A stretch of 64,000 nt of DNA from Gracilaria domingensis (GCA_022539475.1 VCMS01000064.1:1-64000); one strand, 5' to 3'; shown: positions 1 to 11,300, numbered from the stretch's first letter. The notes: a model not told the origin generated them from the letters alone. A program made the numbers and translations.

Positions 1-3000
1 TGGTTTTACATACTGAGACATATAATGGCAACTGCACATACTGAGGTGGCCCCAACGGTTTGATGTGTTTTCAGATCCGCACTGCTGCGTTCTCTATTTC
101 ATTCCCGCGATCCAGTTCTCGGTAATCCGGTCGCAACCGGTTCTCTCACCATTTGTTTTCCGGAACGCTGCCCACGATTCGTTTCCGAAGCTTCCGCACC
201 CATTTAAACATCTCCGAAACTTCTACCGTTTCACATAACTCGTTTAGCTTGCGGCGTCCTTTCCCGATTCTCAGTTCTTACATTGGCGTCCACCGGACAT
301 TTACGCTCACTCGACTGTACAGCAGAGTGTGGCTGGCCGATGCAGAACCACGGCACGGTATCCTCTAGCGCATCCTCTAAGCGCGTCGTTCGACATCAGC
401 CAGTCATTGGCAACTGCGTTTTCTTGAAATGTTGGGGGTTGTTCATGTGCAGTTGCGAGATTGCGTTAATGTCCGCTTCACAGAAGTGGTAATTGGTAAT
501 CGCGTGCAGTTGGGTACACGGATAGTTTGTGGTAATACGCTGTATCAACCGTGACACAGCCTGGCATGTGCTAGCGCAGCAGTTCATCAGCCCACTTGCG
601 TCAGGGTCCTTTTCCAAAACTACTCGGCAAGAACTCTCACGAAGATCTGTCTGGACGTGCGTTTTCTGAGCAGGGCCTACACATATATCGCGTATCCACT
701 GCTGTAGACGACGAGAATTCTGATCGGCGCGTGCAGAGATTTTGTTTAACCGGAGTTCTTGAGAAGGATGTCGACAACGTAACTCGTTCATATACAACGG
801 GCTTTCTGGAACGACCTTTTCAAACGACATGGTCCACAGGCAGTCAAGCAGAACGAAGAGAACTCACGTTTCAGGATTGGGCCTCCGCACTCGTTTTCAA
901 CAAGCAGTTACTCTATCTCTGCTTTTGTGAAGCAATATAACTTCGCAGAGAATCTCCCAGCGGCGAAGAGGGAAAGGACGCGGGGAAGGGAACCATAGAG
1001 CTGTGCAGTTTCGTCGACGACCCATAGCTCCGGAATGAGACGCATCGGAGACGGCATGCCACAAATGCCGTCAAACATTTGTAAGGATGGGATTTCTTTG
1101 CCTCAAACTTAGGCTTTGTGATGGTGAGCAGATGTTGCCTGCCTACTCTTGTAGAAAAGAAGTCCGCTTGGTTCATGTCATTGAATCCCGCTCTGTTGGG
1201 TACAGTCCGGAGTCAGCTTTTCATACGTTTGGGGGAAGAACTGAAACCCACGTTGGATGTGAAGCGACACCGTTTCTTCTTGGGTTCATACTCTTTCCCG
1301 GATACTATGCGACGCCAACTTACGAGGAGTTGGCAAAGGAATTCTTTGCAATTTCAGCAAGATTGTGTTGAAGGCTTCCTATACAAAATGTCCCCAACGT
1401 CAGGGGGGGAGATGGAAATTTGCTGGAAAGCTTCAGACTGGCGCGCGCCCGCCCGATGTACCCACCCCCGTTTCAAATGTTATTCTCCGAGGAGTACGTG
1501 TCTCCTATTCGTTCAAGCGATTGTTCTTGTACATAACGTCCACCATCTCCGATTAATCCCTAGGGCGGCTCCTTCAGGCAGGATGGAGGAAGTAATACGC
1601 GTCACGGTTCAAGGTTGAGGACTCGATCAGATTCCGCAGCTCCTCCAAGAGGCACGGCGCAGGGAAAAGCTCAGTTAACTCCGATGTCCATCGTCTATCC
1701 TCGATAGCGACATGAAGAAGGTGAATACACCTGGTGGCTCTGTTGGGGGAAAAGGCATAACGTTTCCAGATGGGGTTCTTCCCCCTCATGACTTTGATGA
1801 CACGCTGCTACGTTACAATGCTCTAGATTGTGGTGGGCGAGGAAGCCATGGAGAGCAATTCTCACATGCATTGTGGTCGGATTATGACGAACTGGTGGAG
1901 GCCCATGGTTACTATTTCCCTCGGATACAATCTTTGGGAGGCAACGTTCAGTTTTCGTGCTCACAGACCCATCCCCATCTGGCAAATCCGCGACAGCGAC
2001 AGTACGCAGAATTGGCTGACGATGATCATGGACAATACTGCGACATCCATGGCATCCCATGGCTTCGACCAGGAGGACATTTCGTTTTGTTTGCTGCAGT
2101 ATCGACCAGGTTTTTGGAGACTGGGAAGAGCATTTTTTGCTGAGAGCAAAGTCGGAAGGACGCAAGTGGAAAGACAAAACGCGCATCATTGCTTAGTGGC
2201 TTCGACGCCCATGAAATTGCATTCGTGCTCGTTCGAACCCCTTGAAAGAACCCCTGGCGTAAATACTACTCGCCTGTTTGGGGCGACGGAGTGCGCCGTG
2301 CAATGGCGTGAGGATGGAAACACGTATTCTGCGGAACAGTAAGGTAATGGTGTAATATCAGAACTTTCAACTACGTTTCTAGCTTCGCTATCCTGGGTCA
2401 CTCTTATTCATTTGACCAGGTCTCAATATTCTTTACGGCTGGGGTGAGAGTTCTTCCGATGGATAGTTGCAAGCAGTGGTAGATTAGAATTCGATGCCGC
2501 GAAATGGCTCGTGGGTCCGAACAAAAGTCGCAGGCAGGCTACTGATGGAGCTGATAGCGAGTTCCTCGAATCCGGGGATGTTGTGGTTTGATCTCTACTT
2601 CCGGCACACGTTCTCGTGCGCGCTGGCTTATGTATGGATATGAGGGTGTTCTCTCGGTCGTTCATTGATGTGAGCAAGATGAGCAGTGTTTCTCTCATGC
2701 CAACAATGCTATTGTGCAATTCACGCAAGAAGGTGCGGCGGCTATATGAATTGAAGATGAAAGAACCGGTTACGAATGAGGTAGTTCAAGCCGTGCCTTA
2801 TGTGATGGATGCCAATTTCTGACACGAAACGAAAGACCCTTCGAACTATATGGAATGCACCCAAGGATTCCTCATCGCGTACCAATCCTTTCCCATTCCC
2901 ATATCATGTCGCAGCCATCCTACCTATTGGTAATGAACCTGGTCTTATCACTACGGTACAAAGAGAAACCGTTCCATGAGTGGCCACTTGCCTTCACAAG

Positions 3001-4380
3001 GGAAGAAATGACTACGTTGGCACACAGTCACACTTTACTCTCTGTCGAGGCGACATCGCTATGGCTCTATGTGAAAGAGTCGCAATATCAAACATGCAAG
3101 CATAGTGGAAATGGAGTTAATTTAGTAAAGCGGCGGTTTCCGAAGGGGCAGGTTATTGGATCTTTTATATGGGAACGCTTGGTGTAATCCATGATCTAGC
3201 CGAACGGCAATAACCACATGACGTATGGAGGACGGAATGCTGGGGGCCACTGCATCCGGTTCAGGAAGTATTTGCATGCAAGTGAGGGTGAAGGGGCAAC
3301 ATGTACAACACTCTCCGCATTATGATACTGCAAGTCAACGCTTGGTCATGGCCCTGGATGTTCCTGCTCTTTCTTGTGTTAGGCGGGCTATATCATGACG
3401 CGTCATATCGTTGAAGCGTGCAATGCAGGACAAGGAATTGAGAGACAATGGATTCTAACATGGAGCGCAAAACCAAATGTATTTCATTCGCCAGCCCAAG
3501 AGTTATCAGGTACAACTTTGGGGCTTTTGGGAACTACAGACTCTGTCGTAGTCACTACGGCCTCAAGGGACATTAAGGAGCTAAGACGAAATTTACGTTG
3601 ACTATGGACCCACATATCCTTGGAAAGGTTAACCTAGGTTCTCAGACAATGTCCTTGAACTTCGTATGGGCTCATGTAGTGAGAAAGCTTTTTGTTGAAG
3701 TAAATTGTATTGAACACTTGTGCTATGATTGCAGAAATACTACTCATATGTACACTCAAGCTGTACTGTGTAACATATTGATGCATATAGTGGTATGAAA
3801 GATGGTTGAAAGTGCCGTACTTGTATATGCAGGGCGAAACATCCCGGGAAAATCGGACCAAGTCCGGAATATGGACCCGGGAAAGGTCCAAAAATTGAAT
3901 GCCGATCCGCCACAAATGCTGCAGAATGCTTTTCTCCATATATGCAGTACGAGGTTAAATTCCCTCCCCTTCACATATCAGTCCTGCACACGAGTACGTG
4001 ACCCTCACATATCACTCTCAATCATATACCTTCAGTATCGTTCACGTTTCTATATTTGTTCCGTAAATTCTACCGCGCACGAAGGCCGAAGGATCTCGGA
4101 TGGCCCCTCAACGTGCGGAGCATGCAGGTGGTAAACCGCGAAAGGAATCGGTACCCGCCGGAGCGCTGGGATACTGGGGTGGCCAAACGTAGGAGCGCGG
4201 TCGTCTCACGAAGTAGTGCTATTAATGGAGAGGTAGCCGAGGCCGAGCACCTCGTGCTGGACTTCGCAAACCAAAATCTTCATCTACAGTATCGGAAGTA
4301 AAACCGAGAGGGGGTCAGGAGCTTCCACATGCACTACGGAACGCACAGTAAGTGAAACCGTTCAAGCCAAGGATAGTGCA
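1..4380. other. No supported gene
   Basis: Only short overlapping frames on both strands occur here, the longest about 170 codons (near 1830-2342 and 1118-1618), and competing frames cover the same bases. None shows a motif, composition or repeat that I recognise. A donor-like GTAAGT lies at 4348-4353, just before the next reading frame. I see no RNA gene, TIR or LTR. It may be intergenic sequence or very old decayed transposon DNA. Confidence 0.5.
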
Positions 4381-5673
4381 ATGCGTGGGCCTGTTAGACG
4401 CCACATGGCTGCAATAGAAGAGCCAAGGGTCAGTGATGATGGAAATGTAGATGTCAAAGCGATGAAAGGAAATAAGAGAAGAACGGCTGTACGTCAGAAT
4501 GTAAGGAGGACAAGAGGCAGTGGAGGAACAGAAGGTCCTCGTATCGATGATTGTTTCGACAAGGTGAGAACTGCGGATGACAATGCGGAGATGGAAACCC
4601 TGGATTGCGCCATCGTGAGAGCCGAACCTAGAGCCGAACCTGGGGATAGGGAGATACCCAGAAGCGCTGCCGGAACAGAACGTAACAGTTATGATTCGAG
4701 AAAAGTGAAGAGAAACGAGAAAATGAATGAGGGTGTCTCTCGTGCCAAGAAAGGCAGTGTAAGAAAGGAGCGGGAGTCCACGGACGCAGTAGATATCCCA
4801 AGTGACGTCGAGGACAAGGATAACGTGGAGGCGAACGATAACGTGGACGCCGGAAATGCAACGCATATGGCTCCCATCGAAGGCAGGCATGATTCCGTCC
4901 TTCATATTGGGTCCAGACACAAGGAAGACGAAGACGAAGACGAGATACAACCGACACCAGTCACAGGTGAGTCACAGAGAAACAGGTTCAATCAGGTCAG
5001 AAGAAGGACGAAACATGGAAATGAGAATAGACGGGTGGGGAACAATCGGCAACCTGTCATAGCAAACGCCCGTAGAGAAGTATGGAACGATAAAGATGTT
5101 GATCGTGGTGCTTTGTCACGGAGCTTTTCCCTGCATGGTGCAATGGAAGAAGATGAAGATGAATCCCTTACTCCGCGATACGAGCTTTTGGAAAAGATCG
5201 GGAGACTGAAGGGAGATCTGTATCGTACAATAGAGGAAAAGCAAAGTCTGAAAATGAGCGTACGACTTGCTCAGAAGAACATAGAGCAACTGGAGGTTAA
5301 GGTCAGAGAACAAGAGGTTCTCATACACTCTTTGAGAGAGGCTCTCAGACGTGGAGGGAAAAGGAACGAACGTGACAGTAACAAGAGCAGGAAGCGGTAC
5401 AACATTGACGTGAACGACGAGTTTGTTGGTGTTGCGAAGACCGTCTATGACTCCATACTTCAATACGCCAAAGACGAGACAAGAGAGCTATGCTTCGAGA
5501 TGAGTATACCGGCAAGGAACTGGGACAACCGAAGTGAGACAGTTGGACCTGAGAAAGACGACAGTGTGCTGGTTGTTGATGGGAAGGAGATAGTGCCACG
5601 GTGCCCAATGGATCTTGCCATGGAGATGAGGGCGTACACGCCATCCGTACGTGGTGGAGGCGACCATTTTTGA
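4381..5673 (+). CDS. Hypothetical charged coiled-coil protein
   Basis: A 430-residue frame with an ATG start. The product is very hydrophilic: long Lys/Arg/Glu/Asp-rich stretches fill residues 1-255, with an acidic run (EDEDEDE) near 185. A leucine-heptad coiled coil follows at about 262-325 (YELLEKIGRL to LIHSLREAL). The C-terminal 100 residues look more globular. There is no signal peptide or membrane segment. I recognise no family. Protein-like text continues in other frames after the stop, so this may be the front of a longer broken gene or of a transposon gene. The frame also stays open upstream of the ATG for some 25 codons, so the start is uncertain. Function unknown. Confidence 0.45.
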   Translation: MRGPVRRHMAAIEEPRVSDDGNVDVKAMKGNKRRTAVRQNVRRTRGSGGTEGPRIDDCFDKVRTADDNAEMETLDCAIVRAEPRAEPGDREIPRSAAGTERNSYDSRKVKRNEKMNEGVSRAKKGSVRKERESTDAVDIPSDVEDKDNVEANDNVDAGNATHMAPIEGRHDSVLHIGSRHKEDEDEDEIQPTPVTGESQRNRFNQVRRRTKHGNENRRVGNNRQPVIANARREVWNDKDVDRGALSRSFSLHGAMEEDEDESLTPRYELLEKIGRLKGDLYRTIEEKQSLKMSVRLAQKNIEQLEVKVREQEVLIHSLREALRRGGKRNERDSNKSRKRYNIDVNDEFVGVAKTVYDSILQYAKDETRELCFEMSIPARNWDNRSETVGPEKDDSVLVVDGKEIVPRCPMDLAMEMRAYTPSVRGGGDHF

Positions 5674-6650
5674 TGCAAATTGTGGAGACGGAGGTAATGA
5701 AGCCACGTTGGGAATCTATCCGAGGAATGAAAATGGAAGATGACTGTGTGAAACAGTTAACGCACGACATTTGTTTGCGCAGAAGGTTGAAACAGGCTTT
5801 AAGTGATGCAATAGGTGTTCGAAAACGCCATGCGAAGGAGAAGTTATTGATGGGACTAGGTTAAGACATGCTTGTAAGGACCCCGATATAAAATGATGAA
5901 AGGGAGCAGAACAAGTATGAAATACAAACCAGAGAGGTACGTGAAAAACTCCTACCCAAAGATGCAAATGGATGTGAGATTCTGTCGTCGTGGAGAACTC
6001 AGAAGGTAGAAGATATATGTTTCTCGGGCTTTAACCCATATCATGCAACCGAAGATGAACCATGTGACTTGCTTTTTCGAAACAGTCTGAGCTTGGAGGT
6101 GCTGCGTGAGTTCATGGGCTACGACGTTTTACAAACAAGTTCGAGGAATAACGAAGAGAGGGATCCAGTGGATGGAACAATTATGCATCTGGCACGTCTT
6201 GATGCCTGGGAAGCGTCCGTTGTTCGCGCGACAGAGTCTGAACGGGGGAGAGGTGGTAAGAGACAAGTGTTGTTCTCCAACTTGTTCGGGAAATATCTAC
6301 CACTGGCACTTGAGAGTATACTGAAGACCGTGAGGGTCCGCATGCAGCAGAGTTATCCAACAGAGTTCAGAAATGGCCCCTCGAATGCTGAAGATGCGCG
6401 GCATGGAAATGATGACCGGGTGGGCACTGTGGTTTACTGGATTCCGTCGAAAGGAAAATGTACCTTGCTGTCCGAGAAGATGTGTTTATGGGAGAGATCT
6501 CTGAGAAGCTCGGAGCTGTACTGGATTGCTATGTTGGATGCTGCAGTCGGGGAGACCGTATGTTCTACGACATAACTGCAGAGAGGGATGTGAGGGAAAG
6601 GTCTGTGCAAGAAGGATTACATGAGGAGAATTGGATAGAACGTCACTAAT
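5674..6650 (+). pseudogene. Frameshifted continuation of the coiled-coil gene
   Basis: Protein-like frames continue directly after the 430-codon ORF but switch register: one ending at 5864 (basic helical segment KQLTHDICLRRRLKQAL), one open from 5892 to 6575 through the segment CFSGFNPYHATEDEPC, and a third at 6458-6649 (VREDVFMGEISEKLG). The pieces have similar composition, with few hydrophobic runs. The simplest reading is one decayed gene running from about 4.3 to 6.65 kb with at least three frameshifts. Unannotated introns are an alternative, but I did not find clean GT-AG pairs joining the pieces. Family unknown. Confidence 0.35.
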
Positions 6651-6976
6651 GCATTATGGTTTACGTTATGAAAGTTTGGTGATTGGATGGTAGTGTAAAC
6701 GAGCTCGGGGATTGCGATAGAATCTGTTAATGTAGAATCGGTGGAACTTCCAGTGCAATGGAGGGAAAAAGGGGCGTGCGGGATAGTTTTGTCGGAGGAT
6801 GTGTACCGAGCCTTTGATCGAAGAGAATAGGACGAGACCGAACCATGGGGATACAGATGCCGTTGTTGACCGTTTTAGAGAATTGGAGGTTTGCAATGTG
6901 TGATCTTCCTCGTCATCCGTGGCCCAGCGGAGGGAAATGCAGTTCAAGGATTCGTCAATGTTATCCAACGGCTCCG
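6651..6976. other. Short spacer, no gene seen
   Basis: This spacer lies between the coiled-coil relic and the 3' end of the transposon-like gene on the minus strand. If the latter belongs to a DNA transposon, one terminus should lie in or near this stretch, but I could not pair it with a matching inverted repeat on the other side. Confidence 0.4.
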
Positions 6977-7531
6977 TTACCTCGAAGAAGCGAACAAAGG
7001 CAAATTCTGAATCGGAATTGCTTTGGTTACATCTGCTAAAGCGAACCAGGGCAAAGACTTTGTATACCCATGCGCTCGGAAGTCACAACCGGGAGGAGGA
7101 GTTCCATTAACCAGGACGGTAGAGAATTTTGGGGACTTGGAAGGGCCGAAAGAAGTGGTTGCAAAAATACGTTCACACAAAGAGACCTCCGGCTCTCGCA
7201 GTCTAATGCATTGAAAGTGACGATCGTAGTCATCCAGCGAGGGGCAGAATCCAGAAACAATGTAAGCGGAGTTAACGACGGTGATTTTGATGTCATGGGG
7301 GTTGTCCCACGGTTGAAGAGTTTCTAAGCTTAGGGTACGGACGGAAGAGAGGGCGTCGCGAGAGATTTGGTTGATGAACTGCAATGTAGTTTTGGAGAAC
7401 AAATCTGTGAGAGCAGATGACGGGACGTTTGGATGGGACCGTAGATACTTGTCGGCCGTGATGATGTCGAAGAGGGAGAATGAACTACCATCACGAACCA
7501 TGGAGGGACACCGCTGCGACAAACGACTGGC
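6977..7531 (-). pseudogene. C-terminal part of the transposon protein beyond an in-frame TAG
   Basis: After the TAG at 7532-7534 the same frame stays open for another 185 codons. The text is protein-like (segments FSLFDIITADKYLRSHP and VVNSAYIVSGFCPSLDD) and ends at 6977. The full product would then be about 970 residues. The base after the TAG is G, which is not the classic leaky readthrough context, so a nonsense mutation is more likely than programmed readthrough. Whether the first 783 residues are still made is unknown. Confidence 0.5.
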
Positions 7532-9883
7532 CTAGTTGGTAGACATGGAGAAGTGTTTCCTTACCGAGATGGAGTGTAAGAAATCCTGCGACTCTTGGAT
7601 TGAGTCCACTGTTTCCTTATGCGCAGTTGATCTTCTGCGAGAGGTACGGCGGTAGTGGTTCTTGAAGAGGAGATGCGCGTGCTCGTACACAACTGCATCA
7701 CCGAAATGGAGGCCTCCGTATCGACGGATGTCTGGAATGATGTGATCCAGGAGATGGAATTTGAGAGTACGAAAGTTGGAGGCCTGGTATGGACCCAAAA
7801 CTGAGACAGTTTGAGTCTTGAAGTTCTTGATGAGAGTCTCCAAAGAGCGTAAGCGATCATCAGTCCATTCTGGGGCAGTGTGGTAGTGAAGAACGTTATT
7901 GACGAGATCGACGTAAGAGGTGAAAATGGTGGTTATTGGGGCAGGAGATACTTCACCGCAGCAACGGTCGAAGAATGCACCGATGAAGGGGAAGACCATG
8001 TCGAGGGCGCGATAGTCCTTTGCTTCTAGCATGCCTCTGATTCCGTCAGTGGTGAAGAAGCCGTTGAGAGACTTACCCTTTTCAGATGTCGAGAAATCAA
8101 TATGAAGCCCTGGAGCCGGAAGCGAGCGTTCGATGTCAGCTAGGATGGAGTTGGCGTGAGTAAGAATAGATGTTCTGATGGACCGAAACGACCTGGAGGA
8201 TCCATTGAAGCCCACGGAAGTGTGAAGAGAATCGGACTTCAGGCGTTCGATTGTGGCGAGTTTGATAAGTTTAGAGATGCCAAGGTGAAAGTTGTGAAGG
8301 GGCTCGAGGGAGAAGATTGAATAAGGAGTGAGCAGTGAAGAGATGTTGAGAAGAGGGTAAGATTCCAGAAAGGACTTGTATGGAGAGAGAGAGGTGGAGT
8401 GGAGAAGTTCTGCAGCTTCTTCTTTGAGGTTCCTTGCAACCCGTGGTCTATGGAAGAGGAGAGCAGAATCTGCCTGGAGAAGTAAGTCATCATGTCTTTT
8501 TCTGGTTTGCAAATTGTGTGAGATGGTTCGCTCTGTGAGAGTAGGTTGGTAGAGGTTGAGTGTTGAACGAGGGAGGAGACACCGGTGGCAGGGTTTGCTT
8601 GGCTTTGTCGCATGAAGTACTGCGAGAATGTCCTTGGCTTCGGGGATGTCAGCGCTGTAGTTGGAGATGACTGGATGGCATTGGCGAAGGACTCCTTTGG
8701 CGTCGCGGAAGGGAAAACCCTTCATACCGATATGATACAGAGGTTTGAGGATGGTTTCTAGGGACTCCTGGACGAGCTGCATGCGCACAATGCGGGTCAC
8801 GCTGGGGGTTGAGGGAGCGACTTCCAAGGAATCTGTGTCAGTGGAGGACGAGTCGGAGGTAGGGGATGTGGGTATGTATCCGACGAGTGTGTAGTTCTGC
8901 GTGATGCACTTTCTGCGGAAGGAGTCATTGAAATTGAGGAGGGTGATGTGAAGAGGATACGACGTAACAGAAGAACTTTTCAAAGAGGTGGAAGACTTGT
9001 CTGAATATAGTTGAACGAGGCCGACGAACGAGTCTGTGCCGGTGATACTGGGATCGTGCCAGATGACGTCGGGGTCCGGAGAATGCATGATATGCCTCTT
9101 GATAGTCGGGACGACATGGCGGCCGAGTTCCGAAGCCATAGGGTGTGCGATTGCAGTAGTTCCTGTTCTTGAAGCTTGTTTGACTGGATGAAAGAAGGAG
9201 TTGCTGTGAGATGCGAGACGAAGTTGTTGTAGGAGAACCTGAACGGGGTCCCTGAGGTAGAGGGTGGCGGAGAAGTTATGGTTTTTGTCATGGATGATGG
9301 TTGAGGTGAACCCAATGGAGCTGACTGTTTCTTCGAAGATTTTGGAGTGCAGTTTCAGACATTCGGCAGCGGAAGTGATGGAGGTCTGGAAGAGGGAAGA
9401 GGGAAAGGTGGATTGCTTGAGAATGTTGATGAGCTCGTCAGCAGAACGCTTTCCGAGTTTTGTGGCGATGGAGGATATGTAGGTGACGAGGTTATGGATG
9501 TGGTCTTTCTGTGAGGGTGGAGAGGGGGAGAAGGCGTTACCTGAGCCTGTGGAAGGGGACTGGGAGGCGAGTTGGTGATGCGGGCTGAGTATCTGTGCTG
9601 CGTCGGATGAGCGTAGGGAGAGAGCAAGCTGTTCCTGGAGATAAGGGTCGTCGTCTGCGAGTGCTACGTTATCGGACGGGCGGTTAGAGGGGGGGAAGGA
9701 AGGGGGTTCGGTGTTGTTGAGTCTGCGGCGCTTGGTTCGGGGAGGGAAGTGGGATCCTCGATGAGGTGTTGGGGTGAGAAACGGGTTTGGGTCAGTCCTG
9801 TGTCTGCATCGCTTCTGATGCTGGGCGAGAGAGGCGAGGGACTGTGTATGGAATGAGCAGCGGGGGAAACAACAGTTGTGCAT
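7532..9883 (-). CDS. Transposon protein, Plavaka/KDZ-like (zinc finger)
   Basis: A 783-codon frame starting at ATG 9883. The N-terminus holds a C2HC finger: C5-X3-C9-X12-H22-X3-C26. A Ser/Pro-rich linker follows, then a conserved body. Around residues 405-435 it has a block of the type CHPVISNYSADIPEAKD followed by PCHRC, which resembles the 'aD.PE ... C..C' block of fungal Plavaka/KDZ transposases; next comes a segment with EPLHNFHLGISK. A broken paralogue lies at 33065-35500 with clear colinear similarity, so this is a repeated family and not a single-copy host gene. Family placement is by eye and tentative. The frame stops at a TAG, yet coding continues in the same frame to 6977. No terminal inverted repeats were found. 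The catalytic residues are not certain. Confidence 0.6.
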   Translation of the reverse strand: MHNCCFPRCSFHTQSLASLAQHQKRCRHRTDPNPFLTPTPHRGSHFPPRTKRRRLNNTEPPSFPPSNRPSDNVALADDDPYLQEQLALSLRSSDAAQILSPHHQLASQSPSTGSGNAFSPSPPSQKDHIHNLVTYISSIATKLGKRSADELINILKQSTFPSSLFQTSITSAAECLKLHSKIFEETVSSIGFTSTIIHDKNHNFSATLYLRDPVQVLLQQLRLASHSNSFFHPVKQASRTGTTAIAHPMASELGRHVVPTIKRHIMHSPDPDVIWHDPSITGTDSFVGLVQLYSDKSSTSLKSSSVTSYPLHITLLNFNDSFRRKCITQNYTLVGYIPTSPTSDSSSTDTDSLEVAPSTPSVTRIVRMQLVQESLETILKPLYHIGMKGFPFRDAKGVLRQCHPVISNYSADIPEAKDILAVLHATKPSKPCHRCLLPRSTLNLYQPTLTERTISHNLQTRKRHDDLLLQADSALLFHRPRVARNLKEEAAELLHSTSLSPYKSFLESYPLLNISSLLTPYSIFSLEPLHNFHLGISKLIKLATIERLKSDSLHTSVGFNGSSRSFRSIRTSILTHANSILADIERSLPAPGLHIDFSTSEKGKSLNGFFTTDGIRGMLEAKDYRALDMVFPFIGAFFDRCCGEVSPAPITTIFTSYVDLVNNVLHYHTAPEWTDDRLRSLETLIKNFKTQTVSVLGPYQASNFRTLKFHLLDHIIPDIRRYGGLHFGDAVVYEHAHLLFKNHYRRTSRRRSTAHKETVDSIQESQDFLHSISVRKHFSMSTN

Positions 9884-9972
9884 GGCTGCGTGAGAGGGTA
9901 TGAAAGTAGTGGGGGAAGTTGCTTGCAGAGGGAGGTCGGTGGTGATGGTGCGGCGCAGAATCTTGGAGCACC

Positions 9973-10040
9973 CTGCAGGGGAGAGTATAAAGTGTGTTTA
10001 TACGGCACCAACTCCACCGTGCACGTGATCGTTTACGTAC
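9973..10040 (-). other. Possible 68-nt 5' leader intron or TATA region of the transposon gene
   Basis: Read on the minus strand, AAAG|GTACGT at 10040 and a pyrimidine-rich CTCTCCCCTGCAG ending at 9973 make a plausible donor and acceptor. The same stretch contains TATAAAC (plus-strand 9997-10003), about 115 bp upstream of the ATG, which could instead be a TATA box. Both cannot be true for one transcript. Neither can be decided from sequence alone. Confidence 0.25.
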
Positions 10041-10293
10041 CTTTCCTGCATTTTTCAGTGTGGGGAGGATTTCGAACTTTTCTGAACACAACTTTCAAAA
10101 ATTTTCGCGAACGGCGCATTACGCGGCCGGCGATGATTGACGTACAGTGTGGCTGCGATTGAAGTTCTTCTTCTGTGAGCTTCAGTGGCGTTGCCTCTCA
10201 GAGTCCTGTCCTGGGATGTGAAACGTGCGAAACAGGTAAGTCGAGGCGTAAATGTTTGATATGGCGAATATGCGCGACTCTGACCAGTGTTTT

Positions 10294-10740
10294 TGCGCGG
10301 CGGCGGCTGTGTGCGAGAATGAGCGCGACAGGTTCATGAAGCTGCAGCGTGCGGAATCTTTGGATTGGAACCGGAGTAGTTCAGGTTTTTTATGTTTGGG
10401 ATGCGTACTGAATGGGTTCAATGTAAGTGAGACCTTTTGATGCTGATGGTGTTTGCGAAGTCTAACTGCGGAACGTTACGTGATTTTGCGAGACGCACGG
10501 AGAGGATTTGGAAGCAGGTTAGCGTGAATGTCTTGGGCGGGGGCCTATGGGTAAGTTTGAGAAGCTTTTTGTTCGACTTTTGATGTGAATGCTAACTGGA
10601 TAATGTTGTATGCGTATGCGTAGGGCTTTTGGGACAGTTTGATGCGTGTTGTCGAGGGTATTGGTGAGGTAGGGGACACATGGTAAGTAGATGAGTGTTC
10701 ATTTGAGAATGTTTCGAAGAGCGAAGAGTTAGCTAACGAG
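10294..10740 (+). repeat. Tandem duplication, copy A
   Basis: Two blocks here recur downstream in the same order. Block 1 (10294-10370) reads as CAAAAVCENERDRFMKLQ in one frame. Block 2 (10551-10740) has GTAAGT, a TGCTAACTG branch-like box, a Tgcgtag acceptor-like site, then an exon-like segment reading FWDSLMRVVEGIGEVG and a second GTAAGT. Block 1 is 77 nt in both copies, offset 456 bp. This could be a small multi-exon gene, part of a transposon, or noncoding. I recognise no protein. Confidence 0.5.
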
Positions 10741-10749
10741 ATATGTGAC

Positions 10750-11300
10750 TGCGCGGCGGGGGCTGTTTGCGAGAATGAGCGCGATAGGTTCATGGAGTTA
10801 TAGCGTGCGGGATCTTTGGATTGGAAGTGGAATGGGGATGGGGCGGAAGGCGGTGTTTTACTTCGTTTCCTATGTGTAACGTGTTTTTTGAGGTGAAGTG
10901 GATAAGGGAGAATGGTTACGATGTGGCTGGGTGGTTGGGTTTCTAGAGGAATCATGCTAATGACCCTGAACTCTGACGAACAAGAGTTTAGGGTCATGGA
11001 AAGAATGATTACCTCAACGGAGGCCTTCCAGGTAATCATTCTTTGCCATTACTCCAAATTCTTGTTCGTCAGAGTTCGGTGTGGATGGCAAGGTACGCGT
11101 CGGGGTAAGTACGAGATGTTTTTTGTTCGAGTTCTGATAAGAATGCTAACTGGTTACTGTTTTATGTGTATGTGCAGGATTTTCGGGACAGTTTGATTCG
11201 TGTTTTCGAGGCTATTGGTGAGGTAGGGACACATGGTAAGTAGATAAGCGTGCATTTGGGAAAGTTTCGAAGATGGAAAAGTATCTAACGGAGTATTTGA
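10750..11300 (+). repeat. Tandem duplication, copy B, carrying an inserted hairpin
   Basis: Block 1 recurs at 10750-10826, with an in-frame stop where copy A reads LQR. Block 2 recurs at 11105-11300 with the same order of GTAAGT, CTAAC box, GCAG, exon-like segment (DFRDSLIRVFEAIGEVG) and GTAAGT; a further CTAAC and TGCAG pair follows near 11285-11327. The offset to copy A grows from 456 to 554 bp between the blocks. The 114-nt hairpin at 10966-11079 lies in that interval and accounts for most of the difference. Confidence 0.5.
10966..11079. repeat. Long imperfect hairpin (foldback element or miRNA-like precursor)
   Basis: The left arm 10966-11014 pairs with the right arm 11030-11079 at roughly 85-90 percent across 49-50 nt, with one single-base bulge and a 15-nt loop that can itself pair GGA with TCC. 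Pairing is perfect over the inner AAAGAATGATTACCT and nearly perfect over the outer CTCTGACGAACAAGA. It is missing from the paralogous copy A. Either strand could form it as RNA. Confidence 0.75.

Noticed and set aside
1695-2342. Coding gene near 1.7-2.3 kb
   Set aside because: Three overlapping frames on both strands are equally open; none has a motif or convincing composition.
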